Part shown: one piece after another, positions 47,728-61,421 of the stretch | Layout: each line of letters starts with the position of its first letter | Numbering within the stretch: the first letter of the stretch is position 1 | NCBI GenBank assembly: GCA_017871115.1 | Contig: JAFCIZ010000001.1 | Coordinates: 186,001-250,000, forward strand | Direction: 5' to 3' | DNA: 64,000 bases | From: Cunninghamella blakesleeana | Taxonomy: Eukaryota > Mucoromycota > Mucoromycetes > Mucorales > Cunninghamellaceae | Translations under genes and position numbers: made by a program | Notes under the pieces: generated by a model | Told to the model about the DNA's origin: nothing | Database searches by the model: none | What the model saw: the letters and a program-made list of their open reading frames with translations, nothing else

Positions 47728-50411
47728 TCATTCATGAACAAGAATTTCTTGATTTTCATCTTCCATATCATCACTATCTAATCCTTCAGTTTGCTCAAAA
47801 TAAGTTTCCCATAATGCAATCACCTAATTAAAAATAATAGTATTATTAATTTAATATAAAAATTTAATACATGAGCATACATTTATATTTTTTATTTTTA
47901 TATTTTAATACTATTATTCATTATTACCTTTTTTTGATGTTCAATCATACTGCATAAGAATGCTTCTACACTATCTCTAAAATCTTCTACTTTTTCCTGA
48001 TCAAACCTATCCAATTCGTTCTTGATTAATTTTGATATGTCATCGAAATCTCTTTTTAATTCTTCAACTTTTTGTTCCATCTATTAAATATATATATATA
48101 TATATATATTATAAATCATATTCATATTATAATAGTAATAATAGCTTCTCTCTTCTGTATTATGTATTACCTCTGTTATTTCTTGTTGGGCAGCCGCTAA
48201 CCTTTCAGATTTTACTTTCTGTTGACTTTTTAATTTATCATGAGCACCAACCTTTTTTTGTAATTCGAATTCCGCTTGTTGATAGGTTTGGTAAGATCTT
48301 ATACGAGCATTAAAAGCCAACTAAAACATAGTGTATGAATATATATATATATTAATAGATGGTATATATACATGTATCTTTTTAGTTTATATATTATTTT
48401 TATTTTCTTTTTATACTCACTTTAATAGAACCAATAATTCGAATATATTCATCAATAGTGTGCTCTAATGTTAAAATGTCGTAGCGTGCCTAAAAAAGTA
48501 AAAAGAAAAAGGATGTTATTATATGCTTTTTCATTAATTCATAATATTTAAATTCAAATCACAATTCTAATTTTTATTACTTGTTCTTCATGTAGCTCTT
48601 TTAATTGCTTTTGGATATCGCCTAAAACCGTCAAATGGGTAGATAAGTTTCGATTTAGTTCTGCCGATGCTAATGGAAACATACTTTCACCAAAATCAGA
48701 AGTAGCAATACCAAGTTCTGTTTTTTTAAAAAAAATAAAAATAAAATATGATGATTTTAAATAAATAAAAGCATACAATTTATATTTTATAACGTAATAT
48801 ATATGTTAAACGTCACCTTTTCTTTGTTTAACGACAGCTTCAACACTTTTTAATAAAGTTTTAAGTTGAGTTTCAAGAGCATCCAACTGTAATTTCTTTG
48901 AGCCAAACCATTCATCATGCTCAACGAATTTAGCAAAGGGATTAGAAGCAGCGCTGGAAATGGTCTCACCAAATGATCGCATAAATCCAAGTTTAGGAGT
49001 TTCTGGCTCAGCACGTTTTTGCCGTTTCTATTAAATATATATATATATTATAAAATTAGACGTATAAATAATCACATTTAATACATTAAATATTTATACT
49101 TTAAACATTTAAATGCATATATATATATATATATATATATATGTAACGTAAAGTACTTTTTATATTTTTTTTTTTTTTAATTTATTACCTCAATATTAAA
49201 AGATTCGCTCTCTAAAAATACTTTAAGATCTGGATCACCATATAACATAGGATGTGACACTGTTTTACGTAAACACCTTTCCAAAGCAATTCGTCTTGAT
49301 TCGACAAATTCATCTTGAAATCTTCCTAAAGCATGTTTTTCAGGTACTGGTGGGACGATGACACCAGGGTTTCCATTAGTTAATTGATTATACAGCCATA
49401 AAAAATCACGGTATCTTCTTGCAACAACAAATTCAGAAGATCGAAAAGCAGGTGAATTTGTTTTGGTTTTGACTTTATATACAATATGGGCATTAATAGC
49501 ATCGCCTACTTTTTGTGGATCTTCAACAGAAACTTCAAAAAAGGGTCTTGCTCCACTTTCTGGGATCCTTAGTGATTGATTATCGGAATCATCAATATAA
49601 TACTAAAAGCAACAATAGTAGTATATGTACATGTTAATAAAACTGTCTTTTTCACTTAAAGGGCATCTTTTTTTTTTATTTCTCCATTATACATTTATAT
49701 TACCTGATTATTATTTTGTAAAAAAGATTCAGAAGATGGAGATTGTTCAAAGTTATTATTATTGGGTAATATACTAGTATCAATGGTTGGTTTGATAGCG
49801 GAAGTAGCGACAGTATTAGTTATGGTAGTACTGGTTGCAGTGGATATATCTTCAATATCCAACTGTTTTGTTGTATCGGTTATAGTATCGACAATTTGTT
49901 CATATTGAGGATTAGAATTATCAATAGATGGTATTGAAGTTGACTGTAAAGTGGTATTCTCTTTTTGTTCTTCTTTTTGTTCTTCTTCTTTTTGTTGCTG
50001 TTTTAAAATAGAATCTTCATTTTCTTTTGATAAAGGCGATTTTGGTGGTGATGAAGTATTCACAGCTGTATCTAGCTCTTTAGTTGAAGTTGAAACATTA
50101 GACTCCATATTATTATTATCAGTATTAATATTGATGTTAAAAGCATCAGTTTGTTCTTTATTGATTCCTAAATTATCTATAGTAGAATCGTCTTTATTAT
50201 TGTCTTCATTACTATTATTATTATTGTTAGTGGGTATGCTGTCTGATAAAGTTTCATTAGTTGTTATAGGTAAAGGTGTACTGGTTGTGGTGTTTAAATA
50301 AGGTTCCCGCGAAGAAACACTTGCGCCTGAATAATTATTTTTGGATATAACATCACTAAATGGATTATCTTCTAAAGATTCATCAAAACCGAGTGGTGAT
50401 GAATGGCTCAT
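47728..50411 (-). CDS. VPS5: Vps5/SNX1-type sorting nexin (PX-BAR)
   Basis: Retromer-associated sorting nexin of 645 aa, acting in endosome-to-Golgi transport. Exons: 50411-49704, 49602-49189, 49027-48817, 48717-48581, 48489-48421, 48320-48171, 48080-47928, 47823-47728. Seen: a long disordered Asn/Ser/Thr/Gln-rich N-terminus (about 240 residues); a PX domain with the phosphoinositide motif RRYRDFLWLY and a proline stretch VIVPPVPEK; then a helical C-terminal half with coiled-coil character (LETQLKTLLKSVEAVVKQRK, LHEEQ, LKSQQKVKSERLAAAQQEI, MEQKVEELKRDFDDI) fitting a BAR domain. Order and length match Vps5 better than Vps17 because the PX basic residues are kept. Start is the first ATG of the open frame. 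Confidence 0.87.
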
Positions 50412-51122
50412 TATTGATTATGAAAAATAATAATATAAATGTAAATGAATATTATAATGCTTTTTTTATATAAAAAAGAGAGAAAGAGAAGGAGGAAAAG
50501 GGTGAAAAAATGAGTGAGAAAAAAAAAAAAATCGAATTTTTTAAAAAAAATCGGAATTTAAATTTTTTACCATAAAAAATAAAATCTACTTTTTATTTTT
50601 AATAAAATAAAAATCGATTTGATTGTGGTTCCCTCTCATTCTTTTATTAAATAAATATATTGTAAAAAATTACAATGATATGTGAAATTATTATTACTAT
50701 TATCATTTCTCATTCGGTATGTACTCAATTTTTGTACTGAGCAATCTAATCTTGATATCATCATCAACTAATATTTAGCCTAGTATCCATGAACTAATAA
50801 CCTTTTTTACGTGTATTAATATCATAATGTGACCCTTTCAATATTTCTATCAGATTTATGCAATGTGCTTTTCTTTTTTATGTATTTATAAATTATAAAA
50901 AACATGTTCTAAATAGTAGCTATTAAAAGTTCAACAAAATAATCAATTTTATTTTCATATATAGATAAATAGTAATAATAATAATAATATAAATCAACAC
51001 ATAAATATATCTTTTTTTTAAAAAATAAAAATAAAGAAAATATTAAGTTGCATATTTTTATTATAAAACAAACAGTGATATTATAATTAAGTGATAAAAA
51101 GTATTTTTTATTATTTATTAAT
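50412..51122. other. Intergenic: sorting nexin 5' side and beta-tubulin 3' side
   Basis: AT-rich, with purine-rich runs near 50480-50530. It holds the putative promoter of the sorting nexin (reading left) and the 3' end of tubulin. No gene was recognised. Confidence 0.45.
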
Positions 51123-52384
51123 TTATTCTTCTTCCAAGATTTCTTCTTCTTCGAGGTATTCTTCTTCATCAATGTATTCATCTTCAGCGGTAGCATCCTA
51201 TAGTTTTTTTAATTAAGGAAAAAAAAAGGATAAATAAAAATGATCTTCACCTATAACTATACTTTTTTTTTTTAATAATATATCAAAACTTACTTGGTAT
51301 TGTTGGTATTCAGAGACAAGATCGTGCATGTTACTTTCAGCTTCAGTGAATTCCATTTCGTCCATACCTTCACCAGTGAACCAATGCAAGAAAGCCTTAC
51401 GTCTGAACATGGCGGTGAATTGGTCGTTAACACGTTTGAAGAGTTCTTGAATAGCGGTGGAGTTACCAATGAAAGTACCACTCATCTTCAAACCAGCAGG
51501 AGGGATATCACATAAGGAGGTCTTGACACCATTAGGAATCCATTCTACAAAGTAAGAAGAGTTCTTTTGTTGAACAGCCAACATTTGGTTTTCAACTTCT
51601 TTAGTAGATAAACGACCACGGAAGATGGTAGCAGCGGTTAAATAACGACCATGACGAGGGTCAGAAGCAGCCATCATGTTACGGGCATCGAACATTTGAC
51701 CGGTTAATTCAGGAACAGTCAAGTTACGGTATTGTTGGGAACCGAAAGCAGTTAAAGGAGCGAAACCAACCATGAAGAAATGAAGACGAGGGAAAGGAAC
51801 CATGTTGACAAAGAGTTTACGTAAGTCAGAATTCAATTGACCAGGGAAACGTAAAGAGGTAGAGACACCAGACATGACGGCAGAGACCAATTGATTCAAT
51901 TCATCATAACCGGGGTTACTTAATTTAAGAGTACGGAAACAGATATCGTATAAGGCTTCGTTATCAATACAGAAAGTAGCGTCACAGTTTTCAACTAATT
52001 GATGGACGGATAAAACAGCATTATAAGGTTCAACAACGGTATCAGAGACTTTAGGAGAAGGTACAACAGAGTAAGTACATAACATACGATCGGGGTATTC
52101 TTCACGGATTTTGGATAATAATAAGGAACCAAGACCGGAACCAGTACCACCACCAAGAGAGTGAGTCATTTGGAAACCTTGTAAACAATCAGTATGTTCA
52201 GCTTCTTTACGTACAATATCTAAAATGTTTTCAACTAATTCAGCACCTTCGGTATAATAACCCTATATAATAAATAATAATAATTTATATTGGAATCATT
52301 ATTATTTAACTCTTTTATATTGGTCCTCTTTTTTCCTTCATTCCTTTTTATTTTTTTTAATAAATAGTATTATATTTATTTAAA

Positions 52385-52416
<32 letters not shown>

Positions 52417-52631
52417 CTTACACGAGCCCAAGAATTACCAGCACCGGATTGACCATAAACAAAGTTATCAGGGCGGAATAATTTACCGTAGGGACTTGAA
52501 CGGACGGCATCCATAGTAGCAGGTTCAAGATCAACAAGAACAGCTCTAAAAGTTACAAAATAAAAAACAAAAATACAAAAGTAAATAAATAAATGAACGT
52601 ATACATCAATACAATATATATATACATCAAT

Positions 52632-52672
<41 letters not shown>

Positions 52673-53490
52673 ATTATTATTAATAAGAATAAAAATTATT
52701 ATTATTACCTTGGGACATATTGGTTGTTGGAACCTTCGTTATAGTAAACGTTGATACGTTCTAATTGGAGATCATTATCACCATTGTAAGCACCATTGGT
52801 ATCTAAACCGTGTTCTTGAGAGATAGTTTCCCAGAATTTTTGACCAATCTAATAAATAAAGAAAAAAAAGATAAATATATAAATATTAGTAACTTTAATA
52901 TAAGTAATAATTGAGGTACATAAATGTTTTGATTTTCCCTATTTCGCTCTTTAGAATTTTTTTTATTTATATATAAACGACAATAATAATAATAATAATA
53001 ATAATATGAATCTTTATGACTATTATCATCATCTTTCATCATCATCATCATCATTATTATATATTATTATTATATTTATCCCCTGTCACGTTTATATGCA
53101 CTCTTTAGTTTACCCTACTTTTTTTTTTTTTTTTTTCTTTCTTTCTTTAAAATCCCATCATCCTGCTCTACCCCTCTCCCCAAATAATCTTTTTTTAACT
53201 CTGTTTATATTTTTGTTTCCAACAAGGATATTAATAAAAAACGTGTTTTTTTTTAAAATGATAATAATAATAATAACAATAATAATAATATAAAGGTATA
53301 AAATATAAAAAGTATTAAAAAAAAGGTATACATACTTGGTTACCACATTGACCTATTATGAGAGTAACAGTAATAATAATAATAATAAATAAGTAAATAA
53401 ATAGTTAATTTAGTCATATTTCATCTTAAAAAAATAAAAAAAATAAAACATATATTATTTACCAGCTTGAACGTGAATAATTTCTCTCAT
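51123..53490 (-). CDS. Beta-tubulin
   Basis: GTP-binding subunit of microtubules; 450 aa, the usual length. Exons: 53490-53463, 53352-53336, 52848-52709, 52545-52422, 52262-51294, 51197-51123. Seen: the MREI autoregulatory start, the GTP-binding loop [26 protein letters not shown], and an acidic tail ending EEEEILEEE. Exon 2 is only 17 nt (GQCGNQ region) and is needed to join [10 protein letters not shown] to QIGQKFWE. Codon use is richer in C-ending and G-ending codons than in neighbouring genes, consistent with high expression. The longest exon carries most of the protein. Confidence 0.97.
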
Positions 53491-54613
53491 ATTAAATATA
53501 TATTAAAGGAAGAATGAGTATTAAAAAAAAAAGAGATGATAAAGGAGGGTAACAAAGAAGAAAGATATAGAAAAAAGGAAAAGAGAGAGAGAAAAAAAAA
53601 AGAAAAAAGAGAGAAAAAAAATAAAAAAATCAAACTAAAAAAAAACCAACTTTCATAATTGAGTCGGGGCTCCAATAAAATTACTACTTTCTCTTTTTTC
53701 ACTCTTTTTTGGTGGAAACACAAATAAGAATTCATTGCAGCAATAAAAAACCTATTTTAGGTTTCTTAAAATGATGTCTATTCACACTTTTTTTTCTCTC
53801 TATTAATATATTCATATATATATATATATATGTATTATTGCTATTTAAATATTTATACACATAAATCAATGTATAGTGATAGTAATTATAATAATAATAA
53901 TAAATACAACACTATGTATCTATATAAATAGAATATTTACTATTTTATTATGATTTTCTATATATTTATATATGTCAAGTTTTTTTACATATAAAAAAAT
54001 AAGGGGATAAAAAAAAACCAGGATATAGGCGGAGAAGAGGGTGCTTCGAATGCAGCACATGTAAAATATCTTAATTTGGTATCTATCTGAGTTTTTCATC
54101 CAAAAAAATAATCCCTCTCTTATATATCCCTTTGGGTTTATCTCATCTTTTATTCTTCTTTTACTCTCCTTATTAAAATATATGACGGCAATAACTACAT
54201 AAATAATAGGAATAACTTCACTACATATACATAATATCAATAATAATAATAACAATAATGATAATACAAAAAGAAGGATAAGCGTGACCATAGATTAGCA
54301 TATTACACCCTTTTATTTTTCTTTATTTTATTTCATTTCATTTTTTTTTTTTTTTAGTTGGTACTTACAATCTTTTTTTTTCCTTGGTGAAACCTTCTTT
54401 TTTTTTTCTATTATATCAAATCAAATCAGAGCCATCAAATTTTATTTTATAAAGTTTATAGTGTGTGAAAGAGTAAAAGAGTGAAATACTACTTATCTTA
54501 ATATATACAAATTATACTTTATTGTTTATTTGCTTTGCATATCTTTTATAATACAAGTTTTTTTTCTAAAAAAAAGCTTTCCAAGAATCATACCAAGCTT
54601 CTTATTAACGCTA
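53491..54613. promoter_or_regulatory. Beta-tubulin upstream region
   Basis: About 1.1 kb containing purine-rich runs (53520-53640), TA repeats near 53815-53830 and T-runs at 54345-54358. It should include the tubulin promoter (reading left) and the 3' end of the CENP-I gene. The short frame at 53920-54291 (-) is not supported. Confidence 0.45.
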
Positions 54614-57600
54614 TTATATTTGTTGTTGCTGTTGTTGTTGTCGATTAGCTAGCGAAGACATGGATGAATATAATAATTCATAAATACCATCGAATCCTAA
54701 CTCTTTTAGATAATCTAAATATTTTGTTCGATATTCCATAATTGTCATTGTATTTCCATTTGGCTACAAAAAAAATAGTAATGAGTTAAAAAAAAGGAGA
54801 TGATTATTTAGTATTATTTCTTCTTTTTTTTGCATATTTTTTTTTTTTTTTTTCATTGTATAATCACTTACATCTTTCAATAATTTTACAAATTCAGCAT
54901 TTACTGGATCTTGATAATGTTCAAGAATACCATATCTCCTTTCCATTTTCTATTTATAAAAAATAAAAAATAAAACAAAAGAATAAAATAGTAATGATAC
55001 GTTAATAAATAATAGAAATAATAAAATGGATCATTGTATTTATGTTTGTATTACCCTCATATATCTCTTGGAGTAACCAATGAATGCACTTGAATGGGTT
55101 AATGAAAACATTACTTGAAGTGGTATACCTTTTTCTTCACTTGTTTCTTTCATTTTATCAATTATATCTCTATAAATACACATATAGATAAAGATAAATC
55201 ATGTAAGTTGTAAGAAAAAATAAATATTACATATATGTTTATATAATTATAAATTATTTACGGGGTAAGGGAAAAGGATGTTCCAATGCCATTATCAATT
55301 TTAAAAGCCAAATTTCTCCATAAGCAATTACATATATCCAATACATATAAATTGAATTGATCCAAATAATCTTGATCATGTTGTTCCATCCAGTCTATAG
55401 ATTTACGTTCATTGTCTTCAAAGGATGCTTTATAATGAGCTAATATGCCACATATACGCGATACTGCCATTGCATTGTTTGAAAAGAATGTTCTGTATAC
55501 AAGACAAGCAGCGGGAATAACAATTGCTGGGACATCATGATGAATTGATATACTTGATGTCTATAGATATACATGTATATGAGTTCCCTTTTTTTTTTCT
55601 TCTTCCTTATTGTATATATACCCTTTATTATCATTATTGTTATTAACTTACAAATTCAAAAAAAGATAAAGCTGCATGTTGTATTAACGGATGATCCTCT
55701 TCTAACACTAATCCTTGTACACATAATCGATCTACATGATATATAAACTGCTGCATTGTTTCAAAGTACTCTATATTAAATGATAATCCTTGAAAAAGCC
55801 ATGCTCTAAAATTATAAAGAATATTTAAAATAAATAAATTAATAAGAAATGGTTAGCAAAAAAAAAAAAAAAAAAAAAATTGAAATAATAAAATCAGTTT
55901 TATTAGCCATTATTAATATATAACTTACAACTCATCTATGTCAGTTTCTTCATTATTTTTACTTGCATTTTTTTTACGTTCTGAGTGACGTTTCCAATCC
56001 AGTAATGCCCAATTTTTTAACCAATCTCTATAGCATAAAATAAGATTTGCCTAAAATAAATAAATAATAATAAGACATACATTAAAAAAATAAAAAAGAA
56101 TTATCACTTTTGCTATCTTTATTTTATTTATTTTAAAAAAATTAAAAAAAAAAAAAATGAATTACCTTCCATGCTGTATCTGATACACAAAACAAGCGAT
56201 ATAATGGACGCAGATAGTATTCGTATATCTCTATATAAAATAATATATATATTATAAATATTAATTCCACCGATTTAATTAGATGCTATTTCTATTATTA
56301 TATATAATTTACCTTCAAAAGTCATTGGCTTGATAAATGTTAACAAATTAAAAATTTCATATTCAAAATCCATACCATTCCAAGAGCGTATATATCGCAT
56401 TAAAAATACCTCAATTGCTGGAACATGAACCTATTTAATTATTTTTTAAAATAAAACAAAGTACAATAAATAAATATATTTGTCGGTAAGTACATGTAAT
56501 CAACTTTATGATTCTTACTTTTGAAAACCTTGCTAATTGAAGAATTTGTGTTAATAATTGTTTTAATTGTGAATCAGAACTTGCTGATGGGTCATTCCAA
56601 TGAAGTAAATCTAACAATCGTTGTGATAATACATCGTTTATACGAGGGACAACGGTGTCTATATATATTTAAAAAAGATAGATAGTGTAAATAATTATAT
56701 ATAACCATTTTAATATTATAGAATATATTGCTCTTTTTTTTTTTTACCATTTGATTGACACACTAATAAATGCTGTATTGTTCGATTTTCAAGTACTGAA
56801 TTTATTTGTTTAGGTATATCTTGTCTATCCAAATCTTTTGTTATCATAATAGGATCAAATTTATTACTTGATAATTTTATTGAGTACTAGAATTAATGGT
56901 AATGATATCGTTATTAAATAAACAAAAAACTTATAACCTTTCATACCAAAAGTATTGAAAAATATATCAAATTACCTCATATAATATCATATCTTCTCTA
57001 TTGACTCTTTTCTTTTGTCGTTTCCTATGCTAATTTTAATATATATAATGAGAAAAAAATGAATTATATATTTATTTGAAATTATTATATATACAATAGT
57101 TATAAATATATATATATTACCTGCATTTGCTCTTCTTTTTCAAACAGCTCTTCTTCTCTTAAAATTAATGATAGTTCTTCTTCGTTAATAATTGATGGTG
57201 TAATGTCATCTTTCCATAGTTTACGAACTGATGTAATCAGACCTTTCATTTTTGAAAGTGGAGTCTACGTATAAAAACATATAGCATGATATATATAAAA
57301 TAAATAGCTATGTCTATAATTTACATTTTCAATATTATTTTTTTTTAGAATTTACTTACAGAAAAAGGTACAGTGTTTTTTCGAGGGAGTACGTTTAATG
57401 TATGATTTACAAAAAGCTCTGGTTTGTACATTTTGTAGATCTTTATAAGACTGGTTAACTGTGGTTCTGGTCGTATGGAATTAGAAAGATTGACCCTATA
57501 TATAATAAAGAAGGAGAAGAAGGAATTAAATAAACCATTGAATTAAATAAATAATACATATATATATATATATATATATATAATCATAAGTACTTACAAA

Positions 57601-58708
57601 TAATTAACTCGATAACGTTTCACGTGTACCTTGGTTGTCATAAAATATAAAATATGGCATAAAGAGGGTCTATTCAAAATGAATGAAAGAAAAAACACTC
57701 CATTCAATATTTGATTATAAATATATCAATTATTGTTTCTTTTAGTTTTTGTCTTTCTCTCCATATTAACTACCTTAGAGTTTCCATATTTAAATATCGA
57801 AATAATACACCATATAGACAATTTAACTTTTCTGTTGTATCAATATAATCATATATTGTAATAACCCATTGTAATAATTTTGCCTAAAAATATAAAGATA
57901 AAGGAGAAAAGAAGAAAATGAGAAAGTCATATATATTAAGATTAAATGTCACTTTTTTTAATTTTTTTTAATTTTTTGATCTTCGATATTTATTACAATA
58001 AGTTCAATTGGATAGTCTCGACAGGATAAATTTCCATAAATACGAATGATTTGTTTGTGAGATACTTCAGCCCTTGGTATAAGCAAATCTGTTAAATCCA
58101 TACATTTTTTTAAGTCTACCCAATATTTGATATAGATAATAGCGAGAATAATAGTAAAATTAATCCATTTATGTAAAAAAAAAACTGAAAAAATGCATAT
58201 TTAAATTTTTTCTAACTTACTTAATTTTAAAGAGAATATATAATCTAATAATCTATTGATATGCATTGCCTTTAGGCCATATTTCTCAACGATTGGTTGT
58301 ATATTTTCTAAAGCTTTTGTATTTTTCTTTTTAACAATGTCATTTTCAATAACTATTATATTTTATATTCAAAAGTAAAATAAATAAGTATATATGTGTC
58401 ACTTTTATCTTTCTTTTTATTTTATAAATTTTAATTATATTTAATTACGTTTGTCAAACTTGTTAAAAGTTTTGTTTAGATATTGGTCAACATTATATCT
58501 TGAAATATTGGGCTCATGTATATCACTATGATCATCGCTTACTATACTTTGTCTTTCTCCAGCTAATAAATAAATAAATAATATACAAAAGATAGTATAG
58601 CATTAGTACAAATGAAATATCCTATATGAAATATACTATATGAAATACATATTATTGCTATTATTATTAACATCTATATTTACCCGTGATTGAGTTCGAT
58701 TCAGTCAT
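54614..58708 (-). CDS. CENP-I / Mis6 family kinetochore protein
   Basis: Inner-kinetochore (CCAN) component; 761 aa by my model, close to human CENP-I. Exons: 58708-58684, 58562-58449, 58352-58221, 58115-57997, 57883-57774, 57669-57598, 57495-57360, 57264-57121, 57029-56976, 56886-56748, 56658-56519, 56430-56313, 56230-56166, 56050-55929, 55805-55652, 55560-55262, 55169-55055, 54949-54872, 54763-54614. All 19 join in frame. Seen: the family block CLYGVLFRYLNMETLRP then SLCHILYFMTTKVHVKRYRV, followed by LTSLIKIYKMYKPELF. An acidic/basic coiled stretch (EELSLILREEELFEKEEQMQ) and a poly-Gln C-terminus (NRQQQQQQQ) are also present. Alpha-helical throughout. Assignment rests on the YGVLF...YRV block and overall length. 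Confidence 0.83.
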
Positions 58709-59474
58709 TAAATATCTATTTTATATTTTTTTAAGAAAAAAAAAAAATGGAATAGAAGAAAGGAACAAAGAGCGAAAAATTAAAAAAATATCATTTGGCG
58801 CGTGGCGAAATTCAAGCACCGATTCTTTGACCTGCTTAATTTTTTTTGCCATTGCTTTACTTTATATTATTTTTTACCTTATAATTTTATTTAAGTTACT
58901 GATAATTTTTTTTATAATTAAATTTGAAAAGAAATTGAAAATAAAAATATTTCAAAAACTTACAAGTTTCTATCTAAATAACCTTAAAAAAAATGATACA
59001 CATACGTTTTACTTAGATCAAGTATAAAAAGTATAAACTTAGTTTTTACGTTACAATACTTACAAAAAAAATCATTCAATATTATTATTAGAACAAGTGA
59101 CAAGTATTAAACATATTTTTTCAAGGTCAATATGTAGATCATTTTTTTATTTGTCGCAATATTTATAAGCTCGCTTATAATAAATGAAAAAATGTCAAGT
59201 AGGACAATTATAAATAATAAACATTTTTATACTCCCATTTTGGAAACAAAGATGATATACACAACCATTCAATATATATACATATATATATGTAGAACAT
59301 AGTTATCATTATCAATTAGAAAATTTATGTATAATAATAAGTCATAATTACTTGAAAAAAGAAAGAAGATTCAACTTAATTTACTATTACTTTAAAATTA
59401 AAAAAATGTACACGATGCTTCACTTCACTTTTAATATAAAAAGTTTATTCCATTTTATTACATTACTAAAAAAG
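58709..59474. other. Intergenic region upstream of CENP-I gene
   Basis: Contains the CENP-I promoter side (reading left) and the 3' end of the next gene. A small GC-richer spot TTTGGCGCGTGGCG lies near 58795-58807 and could hold a cell-cycle type (E2F/MBF-like) GCGC element, but this is only a motif guess. The + frame 58686-59027 is not supported. Confidence 0.4.
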
Positions 59475-59858
59475 TTAATACAAGGAAAATAATTTTGAAG
59501 TTGACAATTCAGTAACAAAGATGTTTGATTTGGTTGGCAAAATACGGTGTACTTTAGAACGCTGAGTAGGAATAACTGTAATATCTTCATGAAGAATTTT
59601 TTTCCATTGATCATCAAAGGTGACTTTAATTAACATATCCATTGCTTCAGGATAAATAATAGAAGAAGCCAATACCCACAATTGGTGGTTTTTTGCGTGA
59701 TCTACATCAAAAGCAAGATGTAATAAGGAAGCTGATGATGCTAGAGGTGATGATTTTAATTTAAACCATTGGAATTTATCATTTTCATCCATAAAGCCAA
59801 TAGTACCAGTTCCATTTGTTTTACTACCTAATAATGTAAACCATATACCACCAGGTCC

Positions 59859-59909
<51 letters not shown>

Positions 59910-60828
59910 TAATATTTAGTATTGAAAAAGAAAAAAGTTTTTTTATATAATTAAAGAATATATATATATTTACCGAAATCAATCCCACAGGGATTGTGCC
60001 TACATTTTTAGGAATAGCAATTTGATTTCTTTTATTTGTTTTTGGGTTGATTTTGATAATATGACTAGAATCATCTTCACTTGAATAAAATAACTTATTG
60101 ATAGGATGTTGAGCAACAAAGATAGGATGAGCTAAACCATGATAAATATTATAATCTGAAGGACGATGATGATTGATTCTTAAAACATCAAAGCTGCCTT
60201 TAAGACTAACCCATAAATCATCACCATATTCTCCAATCTAAATAAAGTAGATAAAAGGAAATAAAATAAATAATTTAAAAAAAATGATGACATTAATATT
60301 TGATTTGATTATTATTATTATTATATATTATATGTTATATGTTATACATTATATTAATTATCTTACATAATGAGGTCCATTAGCATCTTTTCCAGGAACT
60401 AAAATAGTTTTGAGAATAGTTGGTTTTGCCGATACAACAAAAGGCTTTGGATCAATTAATAAAAGTTTGTTTTCCTTTTCTACAGTAACCCACACTTTGC
60501 CAGGGTATTGTTGGGAATTTGCTAAACCGTGTAAGCCAGAAGTATTATTTTTACCAATTTGAAAAGTTGAAAGAGCTTGAATAGCGCCATTCTTATTTAC
60601 TTTTGCTTTGACCAAAACACTACTACTCATTTGAGAAATAAGTACTACATTGGTATGAGGAATCATAATAATTTCATGAGTTTGTTCTGCTAAAGGTAAA
60701 TCACTTTCTACTACATATTTATGTTGAACAGTTTGAGGTCTTTTGAAAGAAATAATATCGGGTATTTCCAAGGCAAAACTTGTTGCAACAAATAAGAATA
60801 TATAAAACACTATGTTTTTAACCATCAT
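59475..60828 (-). CDS. Secreted virginiamycin-B-lyase-like beta-propeller protein
   Basis: 369 aa. Exons: 60828-60367, 60237-59974, 59858-59475. Seen: a signal peptide (MMVKNIVFYIFLFVATSFA), then repeated blade-like motifs such as GLHGLANSQQYPGKVWVTVE, GEYGDDLWVSLKG, GLISGPGGIWFTLLG, typical of the Vgb/SMP-30-like six- or seven-bladed propellers. Vgb enzymes open streptogramin B lactones, but many fungal and bacterial relatives have unknown substrates, and the catalytic His/Glu set could not be confirmed by eye. Two adjacent ATGs open the frame; either is possible. Probably extracellular or cell-wall located. Confidence 0.75.
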
Positions 60829-61420
60829 CTTTTTTTTTTTTCTAAAAAATCTAAAGTTGAAAGAAAAAGATGTAAAAAATTAAAAAAAAAAAATTTAGAT
60901 GATCGCTGCTCTTTTTATATTATACCACATGTCTAAAAACATACCTGTTACTTAATGATAGAGTAACCTGGTACTACTAAGAGTTCATATAAATTGGGTT
61001 AATTTTTTTTTTTATTTTTATAAAGCGATGCTGTGTTACTGAAAATCCATATAAACTGGGTTTAATTTTTATTTTTTTGAGAAAAATCATTCCCCAAAAG
61101 TAGTAAAAAAACATCACCTTCTTTCCTCTTAATATTGATAAAGAAGATGAAAAAGAAAATACTTCTTGTAATTACTCCGAATGTTACCAAAATTCATTTA
61201 AATTAAGCTTACTTTTTTCTTTTTATTTACTATTTGGAACCAAAATGATAAAATAATTGCATTATTGACTTGTTGTTCTCAATACTATTTCCCTTCACCG
61301 ATCATTCTAAATATATATTAATAAAAATAACATTAAAAGTTAAAAGTTGATTAACTCAGTGTGTAGCATATTATGTACAATATTATTATTATTATGTTTA
61401 TATTCCAACATAAATAAAAA
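60829..61420. promoter_or_regulatory. Upstream region of the Vgb-like gene
   Basis: Contains a twice-repeated segment (CATATAAATTGGGTTAATTT near 60988 and CATATAAACTGGGTTTAATT near 61048), each preceded by GAGT/CTGTGTTACT-like DNA, 160-240 bp upstream of the gene start. This may be a duplicated regulatory site or just a short repeat. No gene. Confidence 0.4.
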
Positions 61421-61421
61421 T

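Noticed and set aside
49951..50301. 116-codon + strand frame opposite the sorting nexin N-terminus
   Set aside because: Antisense shadow of the Asn/Ser/Gln-rich coding region.
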